Source: Meandrina meandrites (taxonomy: Eukaryota > Cnidaria > Anthozoa > Scleractinia > Meandrinidae). From it: a stretch of 64,000 bases of DNA. The notes under the pieces were generated by a model. The model did no database searches and had not been told where the DNA came from. It worked only from the letters and a program-made list of their open reading frames with translations. How positions within the stretch are numbered: the stretch's first letter is position 1; each line of letters opens with the position of its first letter. The stretch covers positions 44,748,315 through 44,812,314 of the forward strand of contig OY855904.1 in the NCBI GenBank assembly GCA_963693305.1, in the 5' to 3' direction. The translations under genes and the position numbers were made by a program. Below, piece by piece: positions 42,412-54,320 of the stretch.

Positions 42412-43955
42412 CTCAGCGTTTGGTGTTTCCAAGTGGGTGACCACTAGTGGGTTCCTGGCTTCAGACCTCTCTCTGGCCTGGTGCTGACCCGGGTGTTTGG
42501 AAATTGCGTTTTCCTTTTGACCCTTATTTTGTGTCGTTGGTGTTTGCAAGCCAGTGACGACTAGAGAGGTCCTGGCTTCAGACCTCTCTCTGGCCTTGTG
42601 CTGACCCGGGTGTTGAGAAATTGCGTTTTCCTTTTGACCCTTCTTTTGTGTCGTTGGTGTTTGCAAGCCAGTGACGACTAGAGAGGTCCTGGCTTCAGAC
42701 CTCTCTCTGGCCTTGTGCTGACCCGGGTGTTGAGAAATTGCGTTTTCCTTTTGACCCTTCTTTTGTGTCGTTGGTGTTTGCAAGCCAGTGACGACTAGAG
42801 AGGTCCTGGCTTCAGACCTCTCTCTGGCCTTGTGCTGACCCGGGTGTTGAGAAATTGCGTTTTCCTTTTGACCCTTGTTTTGTGTCGTTGGTGTTTGCAA
42901 GCCAGTGACGACTAGAGAGGTCCTGGCTTCAGACCTCTCTCTGGCCTTGTGCTGACCCGGGTGTTGAGAAATTGCGTTTTCCTTTTGACCCTTCTTTTGT
43001 GTCGTTGGTGTTTGCAAGCCAGTGACGACTAGAGAGGTCCTGGCTTCAGACCTCTCTCTGGCCTTGTGCTGACCCGGGTGTTGAGAAATTGCGTTTTCCT
43101 TTTGACCCTTCTTTTGTGTCGTTGGTGTTTGCAAGCCAGTGACGACTAGAGAGGTCCTGGCTTCAGACCTCTCTCTGGCCTTGTGCTGACCCGGGTGTTG
43201 AGAAATTGCGTTTTCCTTTTGACCCTTGTTTTGTGTCGTTGGTGTTTGCAAGCCAGTGACGACTAGAGAGGTCCTGGCTTCAGACCTGTCTCTGGCCTGG
43301 TGCTCACCCGGGTGTTGAGTAATGGCGATGCCGTTTTCCTTTTGACCCTTGTTTTGTGTCGTTGGTGTTTGCAAGCCAGTGACGACTAGAGAGGTCCTGG
43401 ATTCAGACCTCTCTTTGGCTTGGTGTTGACCTGGACATACAATGGCATTTCTTTGTTGCCCATTGTTGAGTTGGGCCGTTGGCGTTTCCAAGCCGCTCAC
43501 GACTACAGAGGTGGATACTTCAGAACTTCCCTATTTCGCTTGTTGTTGAGTGGAGGCCTGCGTAGTTGACGGAAAAGAATTTTGAAAGTTCCTGCTCACG
43601 GTCATGGACGTCTGCATTTCCTGCATTGCTGTTACTGATGATACTTCACGAGTTTTAACCGCCATTTTCTGAGCTTGTGCTGCTGCCTTTCTTTTACCAG
43701 CATCGTCGTGTACGTTCTGATCTCGTTCTATAAGAGGAGTCGACTTTTGTCGTTTTGCCATTTGCTTTGATGTTGCGTCATCAGTTGCACGTTTTCGCTT
43801 GGCCTGTTGGTTTCCTTCGCCATACTTCTCCAGTTCACACTCACTGGCGTGGCGCAGAAGGATTTCTCGAGGAGAGATGTTTGGATACTGTTCCACATGA
43901 TCGTGTACAATTTTATTAAGGGAATCTGCATATTTTTCCAAGGCAGCTTTTTTTT
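42412..43955 (-). pseudogene. BEN-domain gene, exon 2 with coding minisatellite and a TAG
   Basis: Acceptor CACTTAG opens the exon at 43955 in the phase left by exon 1. It first encodes a helical Lys-rich region (KAALEKYADSLNKIVHDHV, then a nuclear-localisation-like QQAKRKRATDD and QMAKRQKS). A Gln/Thr/Ser-rich stretch follows. From 43480 down come about nine 39-residue repeats (ERSEARTSLVVTGLQTPTT). It ends at donor GTAAGG after NAE. One in-frame TAG at 43531-43533 splits it. The frame continues unchanged on both sides. Allelic, inactivating or erroneous TAG cannot be told apart here. Confidence 0.65.
42420..43480 (-). repeat. Coding minisatellite, 117 bp period, about 9 units
   Basis: Units restart every 117 bases (for example TTGAGAAATTGCG at 42613 and 42730). 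The central units are nearly identical, the outer ones divergent. 117 is a multiple of three, so unit gain or loss keeps the frame. Confidence 0.9.
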
Positions 43956-44235
43956 CTAAGTGGGTGAAAATGTTGAACATAAACACTTGAAAATGCGGCG
44001 AAAAGAAAGTACTATACTATACTACTATACCATTTTGACTACAGCTTCTTTTCTTGAATCTCTTCAGTGTAAATTTAATATCCTGAACCTTTCTGTGGGT
44101 ATGGCTCGATCGACTTAACATTGAAATGCGGGCGAATACAAACACAGATTTAGGTTCCTTTTAAAAACAGATAAAGTGCCTGAGGTCTTGAATACGGCCT
44201 GAGGCCGTGCTCAAGACTGAGGGCAAATAACCGGC

Positions 44236-44335
44236 TAGCCTGTGAGCATGCTCTCTCTTTGGGGGTAACGATGCGAGCGCTGAAGCGCGAGTTTTGTTTT
44301 GCCCCTGAAGAGAGAGCCTGCTCGCAGACTAATAA
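44236..44335. mobile_element. Short foldback MITE
   Basis: CTAGCCTGTGAGCATGCTCTC with TTTGGGGG on the left is mirrored by CCCCTGAAGAGAGAGCCTGC and TCGCAGACTAA on the right. The middle is GCG-rich. It lies in the first intron of the BEN-domain gene. Confidence 0.55.
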
Positions 44336-45050
44336 CCGGCAAATACATATATATGCTATGTAGTAACGCCAACTTAACTGGTCACACACAGCTAGAAATT
44401 CAAATATTTTACCAAAAAATGAGTGACTGTGACAAAAAGGTGCAAGGCATTTGCGTTCCAGTATTATAACAAAAAAACAACAAGTGAGATCTAGAGGAAT
44501 ACCACTGGCAGGAAATGAGACTGTTAGCGCGGCAATATAACACTGCAATGTCACTAATTTTCCGGACAACATTCCGTGGATAAGAAATACTCTCAAATAC
44601 GCTTTAGATATGACGTTTTAGCAGTTACAGAAAAATCTGTTTCAGAAAATGCATCAGCCAAATGATAAAGGCGACAAACTTTGTCTTCTATAAAGCACAA
44701 TAAGCGCTATTCCAATTTCCCGCCAAAAACTGAGTTCCTCAGTCGTGACTGTGGATGACGTTGACAGTCAAAATGTATCGATTGTCAAAGCTCCTCGCTT
44801 TGTTTGGGATGTTTAAGTAGCAATTGAAGAAAACGAATCACCTTCGTACACTCATTTTACAATTGTGTCATATTTGGTAGAAAGACAACCGAATTTGCCT
44901 TGTGATTTAATTTTGGCGGGCTAAATTTTAACGACTAACTTGTTCGAGCGATGCCATAAAAAAGCTATGTAACTGCCGTGTTGTAACATTCCAATTTATC
45001 CCTCGTCTTCAAATGGTTGAATCTTAGAAAGTACAGAGAATCAGACTTAC

Positions 45051-45228
45051 CTTTGGAAGCTATCTTCACAGTGACACCCAACCAAATTTGTCTGGCGCCT
45101 TTCTTATCCTTCCATGGTACCTCCACCTCATTACCGTTGTCAAAGCTTTGCCTTAAAACACATTTACTCTGGGGCAGTACACTTAGGCTTTTATCCCCAT
45201 CGAAATAAATGGATGCGTACACAGCCAT
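45051..45228 (-). CDS. BEN-domain gene, exon 1
   Basis: Starts at ATG 45226-45228 and ends at the strong donor GTAAGTCT. Encodes MAVYASIYFDGDKSLSVLP, then NGNEVEVPWKDKKGARQIW and LGVTVKIASK, a small beta-rich N-terminal module. It ends one base into a codon, which exon 2 at 43955 completes. This is the likely start of the full protein, with the BEN domain about 700 residues later. Confidence 0.65.
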
Positions 45229-45917
45229 GGTAATAAAAACTCAACTGATGAAGATTATACCAGTATTCTTCAGAACTTCTACAAGCGAGGTTGTGATGTA
45301 GCGCGGACAAATTCAAACTGAACCGCGTTTCAAGTTGTCTTATCCAATCAGTTTTCAGCATTTCTTGTAACAGTACACTTACACTTAACAGAGGTACACA
45401 GGGACTGACCTGTGTTTGACCTGCTGATTCGAAGTTGTCAATTTCTTTTAACAATAGACCTGTAAGTTGTAAGTCCATTTTCATGAAAAGCCCACCATAA
45501 GAGCAAAGCAATTAATTTGAGGTTGTAGTGTTCTATTCTAGTTGAAAAAGGTGAGGTTGAGAAATATAAAGGCACATATTACCCATAACGATTATCTGTT
45601 CAAATTTACTAAAAACTTTATCGAGTGTGGGCACAGAATAAACGAAAATAGCGCCAACATGAGGGACAGGTCAACTTAAAGTGAACATTCATAAGGCATC
45701 AGATAAACATGCAACCAAAATGTTTTAGATGCGGATCGGCCCTGACATACCCCAACTGACAAGCTAACGTGACAGATCTTTGAAACGCATACTCGAGTGA
45801 GCTTTTATAATAAGGGGTTCAAATGCAACACACGTACACTTAGTAAGGCGACTTATAACTATTCCCGTGTAAGCACTGCGACACATTGACCAAAAATAAG
45901 TTTTATTTATCAACATA

Positions 45918-48786
45918 ATGGATGTTAGAAAAAGACGTGCTAAACGCAAGCGATCACCGGAAAAAACTGCGGACGAATATGTAGAGGTCAGAGTTCCTTT
46001 ATTTGAAGCAGAAGAAGTCGTCGATAATGGCAAAGCAAAGGAAAATGATGGAAGTCACGCGAAGGGTGAACGATATCACGAACAGCTCCTGTTAAACCCG
46101 CCAAGTCCAAGCGATGGAGAGGAAGAAAGTGATGAATTTGACAGCAACAACGCCGAGTTTCTTGAAACCAGTTTGTCCTCTGCCAATAATGACAGCACTG
46201 AAAGTGACATTCTGCTGGTTGATGAATGGTTCGGAGACGACAATCGCGACCAAAATCTTCCTTCAGATAGCCAAGAAGACACCGACTTTGAAGACCTGTG
46301 GTCACATGTCAGAAACGATATGCTGAACAGGCGTGAAGATTATTTTGAGGAAGAATTACACAGCATGGATGTCGAAGGTGAAGATGTCTGGTTTGATGTC
46401 GAGGAACACTTCCAGTTGACAGAGAACGCCACTGAGTTTTCTGGTTTACCTGGTGTCTCTCAATGCGGTAATTCACAATCGCCAGAAGAAAACACATGTC
46501 AAAAGGAGAAAACTGACTTTGACCAAGAACCTTTGTATAAGGGTGCAAATGTTTCTTTAGGCTCAGTCATGGTATTGCTCGTGTTGTTTGTTATTAGGTT
46601 TAATTTAACTAGCGAAGCGCTCGGAAGCCTACTGTCAATTATCACCGCATTATTACCGGCAACTAGGGTTCTTCCAAGTTCATTGAGCCGATTCAAGAAG
46701 TACTTCAGTGACTTGAAACACCCTTTTGTCTTTCATCATTATTGTTCCTACTGTTTCACCCACATCAGTCAACATGGAGTCAAACATTGTACAAATCCAC
46801 ATTGCCTGAAAGATTTAAGTGGTAAGGGTGCTACTTCTTATTTTATAGAAGTCTCCATAATCAATCAACTTCAAACAATGTTTTCAAGGTCCGGCTTTTA
46901 TAAAGACCTGCAGCACAGGTTCAACCGTAAGAAGCAAGCACAGGAAAACATCGAAGACGTCTATGATGGGCGGCTATACAGGTCTTTAGTTAGCAAGGCA
47001 TTCTCAATTCAGGAAATAATATTTCATTCATTTTTAACACTGATGGTGTCCCAGTATTTAAGTCGTCAAAAGTTTCTATTTGGCCGCTTTATCTTGTCAT
47101 CAACGAATTACCTCATAACAAGAGATTTGCAAAAGAAAATTTGCTTTTTGCGGGAATGTGGTTTGGAGAAAAAAAGCCAGCCATGTGGACATTTCTGAAA
47201 CCGTTTCATAAATCGTTGTCTGAGCTAGAGCAAGGGGTTAATTTCACTGTTAACGGCATTGGAAACGTGACATGCCAAGGAGTCCTTCTTGGAGGCACAT
47301 GCGATCTTCCTGCTCGTTGTTTAGTGTGCAATGCCATCCAGTACAATGGGGCGTCTAGTTGCTGGAAGTGTCTACAGCAAGGGAAAACAGTTAAAACAGG
47401 AAAACAAGGGTGCGTTAGAGCGTTTCCGTATCAAATGGAAGATCCCAAAGGACCTCAACGAACACGCGCAGAGACAGAAAAACATGCACGACATGCCCTT
47501 GCTAACCAACTGAATGGCAAGAAAGACTACATTGTCCATGGGATAAAGGGACCTTCCTGGTTTGGATTACTGAAGCATTTTGATTACGTCGCTGGAATAG
47601 GAATAGACTATATACATGGCGTTTTATTGGGTGTTCAGAAGTTGCTACTGACTCTATGGTTCAGTGCGAAGTTCGCTGGAAAGGCCTTCAGCGTAAGTGG
47701 CCAGGTCTCTCTTGCTGATAAACGCCTATCGGAAATATCACCAACACTAGAAATCCATCGCTTACCGCGCTCTATTTCAGAGCATCTCAAGTACTGGAAA
47801 GCCAGTGAGTTGCGTTCATTTTCTCCTTTTTACGGTATTCCTGTCCTTTATGGTATTTTGCCCGATAGCTATTTTCATCACTATGCAATTTTTGTGCACG
47901 CAATTTACATTTGCCTCAAAGACTCAATATCTTCAGAAGATCTAAAGAAAGCGGAACTGATGCTATTTAGCTTTTGCAAGGACTTCAGTTCACTTGATGA
48001 AGAATGTTTCAATACTCTCACTGTTCACCAATTACTACATTTAACTGATGATGTGAGAGACTTAGGGCCCGTGTATACCCATAGCTGTTTTAGTTTGAAG
48101 ACAGAAATGGCTTCATTTTGAAGTTAACGCAATTTAAGTTAACGCAATTTATAGATAGCCAGATTCTTTCCGCTGTATCTATTACACAGAAGATACCAGA
48201 GCTTAGAGAAAAGTGCATTATAAGCGGCACCGATTTGGAAGCAATTTACCTCTCGTTAAACAGTTCGCGGAAGCCAGCCAAAATGTTTGAAATATCTAAA
48301 AACGTTTATGCTTTAGGTGCATTTTATAATAGAACTCTGAATGCTCAAGAATATGCGGCCTATCAGCGATATCTTGGCTTGGCTCCCACCACTGTTATTG
48401 TGCGTGCATTTAACAGAGTACAGATCGGTCCATCCGGATGTTACGTTTATGGGCTTGATTATAAAAGAATGTTGAAGAGAAATTGCGCTGCCGTGAAATA
48501 CATTTCACAAGACTTGAACAGTGTACAGTTTGCCCTCGTTCAGTACTTCTTTCAGTTGTCAACTAGCACAGGAGATATCCTTAACCTTGTAATGGCGAAA
48601 ACCCTTAAACTTCAGCGTGAATATGACGGCAGTACACACATTCGTGTCGTGGATTTATCACACGATCAAGAACTGATTACCTTTCCATTGCGTGACGTTT
48701 GCAGTAACTGCATATTTATTTCTTTTACTGACATTCCTGACAGGGGATATATGTGTGAATTTCCCAACCGAGTTGAAGGAGACTAA
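45918..48786 (+). pseudogene. CACTA/EnSpm-type (Tnp2-like) transposase, frameshifted
   Basis: Three consecutive frames form one degraded gene. 45918-47198 has an acidic N-terminus and a Cys/His segment (HHYCSYCFTHISQHG, then CTNPHCLKDL). 47141-48121 holds the core: FAGMWFGEKKPAMWTFLKP, CDLPARCLVCNAIQYNG, then SCWKCLQQGKTV and the downstream FNTLTVHQLLHLTDDVRDLGP typical of Tnp2-like proteins. 48118-48786 is the C-terminal part. Frame changes lie near 47140 and 48115, the latter at a small GTTAACGCAATTTA direct repeat. Terminal repeats were not located. It is presumably inactive. Confidence 0.65.
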
Positions 48787-49620
48787 TTTTGTCTCATTGT
48801 TTCATGTTGATTGTAAAAATACTATAATGAGATTAAAAAACAATGATATTTTATAAAAAACGTGTGCCAAAATTCTTAAAGATTGCAATTGAATAGGTGA
48901 CAAAAACGGCAAACTAAGCAACCTTTTGCAATCTTCCCCCACACCTCACCCCCACAGATTGTTTTGACCTCTTTACCACGTGGGATATCTCGAGATATCG
49001 GCGGCGTTCAGGAGGAGTGCATGCAGGACTAGCCTTGCCTGGCAAACGTTTATGACCATTTAGCTATTTTTCGTGATATCAATAGTTCTAGGCGGAAGTA
49101 GCCGTGGGTAATAGGGCGATAAACGATGTCATTCAACTTATGGGCAAAACACGGACGAACGAGAACCCAGAAGAGATCAGGAAACAAAATTACGTGACCA
49201 GCCGGTTAATCCATGGTGAAGATGAAACAAGTCGCTAATTCGTCTTTCAAGTGGTTTATAAAGTGGCCTACAAAACTTTTTAAGATCAAATAATGCTTAT
49301 CTGTTTACATGAAGCCTGAAACCAGTGATAGCAGACTCTCGCTTGTACACATTTGAACTAAGAGTCTTTGGAGTACGCCAATAACACGCGACCATGTGAT
49401 CGACTACACTATATCACTTCACCTAGTCTGCTGCTGCCTTGCTCTGATCTTATGAAGTGAATGAATCAGGAAATATAGGTTAGTCTGTATGTCCTGTGTG
49501 CTATGTGTCACCTCCACACGAGCACATTTAAAATCTATTATACCAGGATTTTCCTACTGTGTAATAAACTAGGAATTAAGTTGATACTACAGCTTCCCCT
49601 TACAGCTGCCTTGCCAAATT
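48787..49620. other. No gene recognised
   Basis: Only short frames. No domain or repeat recognised. Confidence 0.5.
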
Positions 49621-49624
49621 TTCA

Positions 49625-49976
49625 ATTTTCGTTTCTTAACTTATAAATCAGGTTCTGTTAGGCTACTGTTAGGCTAGATATTTTGGTTACCCCCAGTCAT
49701 TCGAATTACCAAACACATTTCAGGCTTTGTCAGGCCAAGAATAATTAAGGCTACCGATTCATAACGCTATCGCCCTGAAAAAAATTACGCTATGTTAGGT
49801 TTTGTGTAAGCTTAAATTTAAACCTAACAACACCTTAATATTTTCAGGCTTGGCATTTTTAACCTAACAAATTCAATGTTGGGCTTTTGTTAGGTTTGTT
49901 TCAGGTCTCAGGACATTAAATCTGGCCGGAATTAGGCCTGATTATGGCTCTGTAAGGCCAGACTATTTCGTACGGG
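49625..49976. mobile_element. MITE-like repeat ending TTTCGTACGGG
   Basis: Interior of AGGCCT / TTAGGCT / CCTAAC words in both orientations, like the repeat at 21571-21905. It ends GGCCAGACTATTTCGTACGGG, the inverted counterpart of the start of that repeat, and abuts a SINE. Confidence 0.5.
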
Positions 49977-50095
49977 TATGACTGAGTTAAGTGTCTTGCC
50001 CGAGAGCACAATGTAGTTCCCCGGGGAGGGCTCGAACCCAGGCCGTTCAATACTGCCAGCGCACTAACCATTAGGCTACTGCGCCTCCCGCCTCC
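49977..50095 (-). repeat. 5' part of a SINE
   Basis: On the minus strand: GGGAGGCGCAGTAGCCTAATG head, A box (TAGCCTAATGG), B box (GGTTCGAGCCC) and the start of the body, then cut at 49976. It is the part missing from the SINE at 21388. Confidence 0.75.
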
Positions 50096-50099
50096 TGTT

Positions 50100-51590
50100 G
50101 CAATATTATGCTGTCACAAAATGTACTTCAGTAAGCAAGATCTGACATTTTGAAACCGTTAGTATAAAATTCCATACACAATATTCCAAAATGGCGGAAA
50201 ATACATTATTATTTTGTCTTCACCTTAATTGGCCCTCATTGCCTTGATCATTGTTCAGAATTAAAATGAATCTTTGGCCTAAAACGAGGCAACCAGGGCC
50301 AATTAACATATAGGTAAAAAGAATAATGTATCTACCACCCTTTGGGAATGAGGTGTACAGTATAATGTATGTATGTATGTATATAAAAACAAAAAATGAG
50401 ACTGAGGTCAATTTAATTAATCCTTTGCTGTAAGTGTGGTCACTCATTTGGATACATACATTGTAAGCTATAAGATCTCACAAAATGTGCCAAAACATTA
50501 AGATTTCACATTGTAAAACCCCAAATTAATGAATTCTACTTAAAGAACACAAAGAAAATATTTACCACAAAAACAATTCAGCCACTATAAATACAGGCTT
50601 TTGATGTTACTTTGCAGTGTATGTATACATGTAGTCAAAATGGCTGAAGGCCTTCTGCTTAAGTGGTTAAAAAAATGCCTTCACTTATTCAGATTATATT
50701 TCAGTGTGAACAGATTTGAATGTTCAATTATAAATACATGTAACTTCAATCATTCATTAATCCATACATGTACACCAACAGATCAGAGCTGCCATTTTGA
50801 AATCAAACAGCTAATTGGAATACTGATGTTGAATATGGCAAAAACTACTAGGATTGTTTCTATCACCCTCCAAATAGAAAAAAAAAATTCCTCTAAAATA
50901 TGATTGAAATCATCTTTGTGTGACAGAACAGTAATTTCTCGAGGCTAAGTTTACGTGGGACTACACTGAACGCATTCCAAACTGAACCGGACTGGATTGG
51001 CTTTTGTTCACAGTGTACATGTACCTGGAATCGTTCTGGAACTGGTCAAGTGCAGATCCAAAACTGGACCTGCAAAATAGCAGTGTTGGATCTGTTCCAG
51101 ACTTGTTCCATAACAGTCCCATGTAAAAATGTCTACATGTATGCGGTGTGGTTTACAGTGTAAACGAACATGTAACCTCAGTTGCAATTGTGTGGCTTTG
51201 ACATCTGGCCGTGATGCAAAATTGCATGTACATCGTGTACATGTATCTACCACATGTACATGCACATGAAACTCTCATGAAAGAGAAAAAATTCAAATTT
51301 TGCTGTGTTGGAAATCAGAGAAATACATGTATGTACATGTAGCAATGCAAAAATTGAAATTGCCAACAATTTTAATTTTTAAGCCATATGAGATGGCCAC
51401 ATAATTTTCTAAGAATATGATGTGTTCAATTTTTATGCTAACATATGTTTTCCATCCAGTGATTTCTTTGAAGAGTACTCAACTAATTGTGACCTTTCTG
51501 TATTAAAAAAATGTAAATTCAAAATTACCAAAATGCCTCTGTTTGTTGTGTTTGTTGACAGTTGTTAAAATCTTGCATGCTATGAAAATG
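50100..51590. other. Gene-free stretch with ACATGT words
   Basis: A short (GTAT)n lies near 50368. Many TACATGTACATGT words occur between 50620 and 51340. No supported ORF. Confidence 0.55.
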
Positions 51591-51593
51591 TGG

Positions 51594-51878
51594 GAGGCGC
51601 GGTGGCCTAATGGTTAGTGCGCTGGACTCCGGATAGGGTTCGGGTTTGTGCCCTTGCCGGGGCACTGCGTTGTGTTCTTGGGCGAGATACTTTACTCTCA
51701 TAATGCCTCTCTCCATCCAGGTGTATAAATGGGTACCAGCGAATTTACTGCTGGGGTTAGCCCTGCGATGGACTAGCATCCTGTCCAGGGGGGAGTACAG
51801 TGCAGCAATACTCCTAGTCGCTTCATGCTACGGAGACCGGGATAAGCTCCGGCCTGATGGGCCCCTAGGCTCGTACAG
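51594..51878 (+). repeat. Full-length tRNA-derived SINE
   Basis: Head GGCGCGGTGGCCTAATGG with A box, B-box-like GGTTCGGGTTT, body with GGGCACTGCG, CCTGCGATGGACTAGC and CATGCTACGG. It is the reference copy for the two partial SINEs and ends at the palindrome of the next element. Confidence 0.75.
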
Positions 51879-51887
51879 TGTATACTT

Positions 51888-51998
51888 AACAATTATTCTT
51901 TGAAATCGAGGTGAATAGTGGCAGAATATTTACCGAGCCGCGTAGCGGCGAGGTAAATATTCTGCCGCTATTCACCGAGATTGAAAAGAATAATTGTT
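51888..51998. repeat. 111 bp palindrome with GC mini-hairpin tip
   Basis: Arms AACAATTATTCTTTGAAATC ... to GAATAATTGTT flank a tip GCCGC-GTA-GCGGC (51937-51949), bordered by GA and GA. Flanking TATACT words extend the symmetry. Confidence 0.85.
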
Positions 51999-52595
51999 TT
52001 AGTATATACAGACGAAGTGATCTCAAAACAGACAATCTAGACATTTTCAAAAGGAAACCTATGAAAGGCAATTTTATTGACGTCTAATTTGACGTCTCAA
52101 TTCATGCGTGAAACACGTACAAAACTATTTACAGATTCTTTTAACATGGCAAATACACAATCTTCGATAAAATCCTCGTCAAAATGGTCCTTTTACACAG
52201 TTCAAATCGGCTACTTTAATCGCAAGTCTGCTTGGAAATCGATAACTGATCAAACAAAGTTTTCGAAGTTATCGAGAAAGGCTTGTTGTTTGGCTCGTTG
52301 CGAAGGTGCCTGTCAATGGCGGCTCGAATTGAGGTGAGTGTTTACCTTGTTGTAATATGACCTGTCTTGTTTTCTTGCAGAGATATAAAACTTCAATTCT
52401 TCTTTTTCTATTTCCCCGATTTCGGTGAGAAATTCGTTCTGTCAGGCAAACCAGTCTACAAAAATACTCGTAATGAGACAAATTGTAGTCGTGAAGATTA
52501 ATTGCTGCCTATTTAGCGATAGGTCGAATTGATCACAGTATTAAATTATCTCGATAAACAAACTGAAAAACACTTGTTTGCAAAACATGACTTCT

Positions 52596-52724
52596 TCAGT
52601 TATCTTTAAAAACTTTTAGGCCAGAGTTCGTTGCCTTCTTGGTGTTTTCTGGCTCGCTGTCGTCTTCTATTTGCACTATTTTTGATTCTGAAACGCTAGC
52701 GAAACGCGAGTTTACGCCGGCCAT
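52596..52724 (-). pseudogene. N-terminal exon of the recombinase family
   Basis: Starts at ATG 52722-52724 and encodes MAGVNSRFASVSESKIVQI, then DSEPENTKKATNSGLKVF before TGA. ENTKKAT matches ENTKKST in the full-length recombinase at 22357 and KENTKWAI in the decayed one, which marks it as the same family's start. No further exons follow. Confidence 0.5.
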
Positions 52725-53596
52725 TTTGTTTTGTTTTATGGGATAATGCATTATCCACTCGGTAGCGAGTGAATAATGCGGCATTAGCCCGAGATAGCGA
52801 ACCAATCAGATTGCTGGAATAGCCAAGATCACTGAGTGTGTATATACTAACTACCTTTATGCTATGAAAACAAAGTGACTCAATAAAATCATACGGACAA
52901 ATAGTTTCAATGATAAATGTCCGTGAAAATGATAAAAAAGATGAAAACATGTTTCTGAGAACAGTCATAATAATTCAACAAATTCGTGCGATGCAGATTA
53001 TGTGTTCAACAATAATATCCATCATCTGTACATAACAGATATCATATGCGATATATGTAGGTTGCCAAGATTCGTCCAAGAAACCCTGCAAAGTGCTGCA
53101 AAGCCACAATTTTTCTTGCTGCAGATAGTGTTTCGTTGGCAATTACATGTACATGTAGTTGAACCAAAAAAAAAAACAATTATCCTGCTCAATCTTGTGG
53201 AATATCATTTGATTTTAGCCAGGTTGGCATTATATTGCCTCGTCGACTAAGTATCAGGCAATGTTCTGCCCTATTTCACAGGATTATTGGTGGTTTTCAC
53301 TGTCACGCAATAAAAAAATAAAATCGAAACCATTCAACGACAGAAGTTATGGATTTCAGATGTTATAGAAGATAAACAGATAAACCATTTGTCCAAATCA
53401 CAGGTCTGTGCGGCGCACCGTTTGCGAGTTATTTGCCGAAACTTTCCACGCAAATTTATAAAGCTCAGTATGGAGACGCCATATTTGTGTCCTTCCGAGG
53501 GGCACAAACACGGCCGCCGTGACGTCAGAGAAAACATCTGGAACTTAATTTTGCTATTAATAGCGACTACTATTGGCTCATGATCTATTATACTTG

Positions 53597-53785
53597 GAGC
53601 AGTTGATGTTATCTTTCTAGACTTTTCAAAGGCATTCGACAAAGTTTCCCACCAACATCTCTTTTTAAAACTGAATACCTATGGAATTAAAGGCCAGTTA
53701 CTTGGTTGGATTAGAAATTTATTAGTTGGAAGAAAGCAGAGAGTGGTCATTGAAGGTCATGCATCTAATTGGCTAGAAGTTACAT
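53597..53785 (+). pseudogene. LINE reverse transcriptase palm fragment
   Basis: Encodes AVDVIFLDFSKAFDKVSHQ, the first catalytic Asp block of non-LTR reverse transcriptases, then YGIKGQLLGWIRNLLVGRK. About 60 codons remain. Both ends are cut. Confidence 0.75.
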
Positions 53786-53794
53786 CTAGAAGTT

Positions 53795-53918
53795 ACAAGT
53801 GGTGAATTGTATATCATTAGTGAGACTTGGGGTGTATTAGAAGTGGTACGACTCGTACGAGTCGTACCACTTCTAATACACCCCAAGTCTCACTAATGAT
53901 ATGCAATTCACCACTTGT
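53795..53918. repeat. 124 bp near-perfect palindrome without spacer
   Basis: From ACAAGTGGTGAATTG to CAATTCACCACTTGT around the centre GACTCGT|ACGAGTC at 53856/53857. One mismatch pair is seen in the 62-base arms. It forms the left edge of the satellite array. Confidence 0.9.
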
Positions 53919-54032
53919 ACGACTCGTAAACTATTGTTTCACGACCCGTACGGCTCATACGACTCGTACGAGTCGTACCACTTGCAATACACCCTAAGTG
54001 CCACTAATGATATGGAATTCACCACTTGTACA

Positions 54033-54063
<31 letters not shown>

Positions 54064-54320
54064 GCTCGTACGACTCGTACGAGTCGTACCACTTGTAATA
54101 CACCGTAAGTGCTACTAATGATATGCAATTCACCACTTGTACGATTCGTAAACCATTGTTTCACGACCCGTACGGCTCGTACGACTCGTACCACTTCTAA
54201 TACACCTCAAGTCTCACCAATGATATGCAATTCACCACTTGTACGACTCGTAAACCACTGTTTCACGACCTGTACGGCTCGTACGACTCGTACGAGTCGA
54301 CCGATGCCATTTACGACTCG
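53857..54320 (+). repeat. 111 bp satellite, about four units
   Basis: ATGCAATTCACCACTTGTAC recurs at about 53901, 54012, 54123 and 54225 (periods 111, 111, 102). Each unit contains the palindrome TACGACTCGTACGAGTCGTA or a shortened form. Confidence 0.9.

Larger units (their letters stand above)
51879..52856 (-). mobile_element. Truncated tyrosine-recombinase element
   Basis: Right end GTATATACTAAC (about 52842) and internal TTAGTATATAC (about 51999) are inverted copies. An AACCAATCAGATTG promoter-like box is at 52800, a first exon with ATG at 52724 on the minus strand, and the palindrome at 51888-51998 lies at the 3' end. The recombinase domain is missing. Orientation and order match the other family members. 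Confidence 0.5.

Noticed and set aside
44150..44596. 148-codon minus ORF upstream of the BEN exon 2
   Set aside because: It runs through a foldback MITE and an intron of the BEN-domain gene.
53817..54300. Possible CRISPR array in the 111 bp repeats
   Set aside because: Units are contiguous satellite repeats without spacers, in an animal genome.
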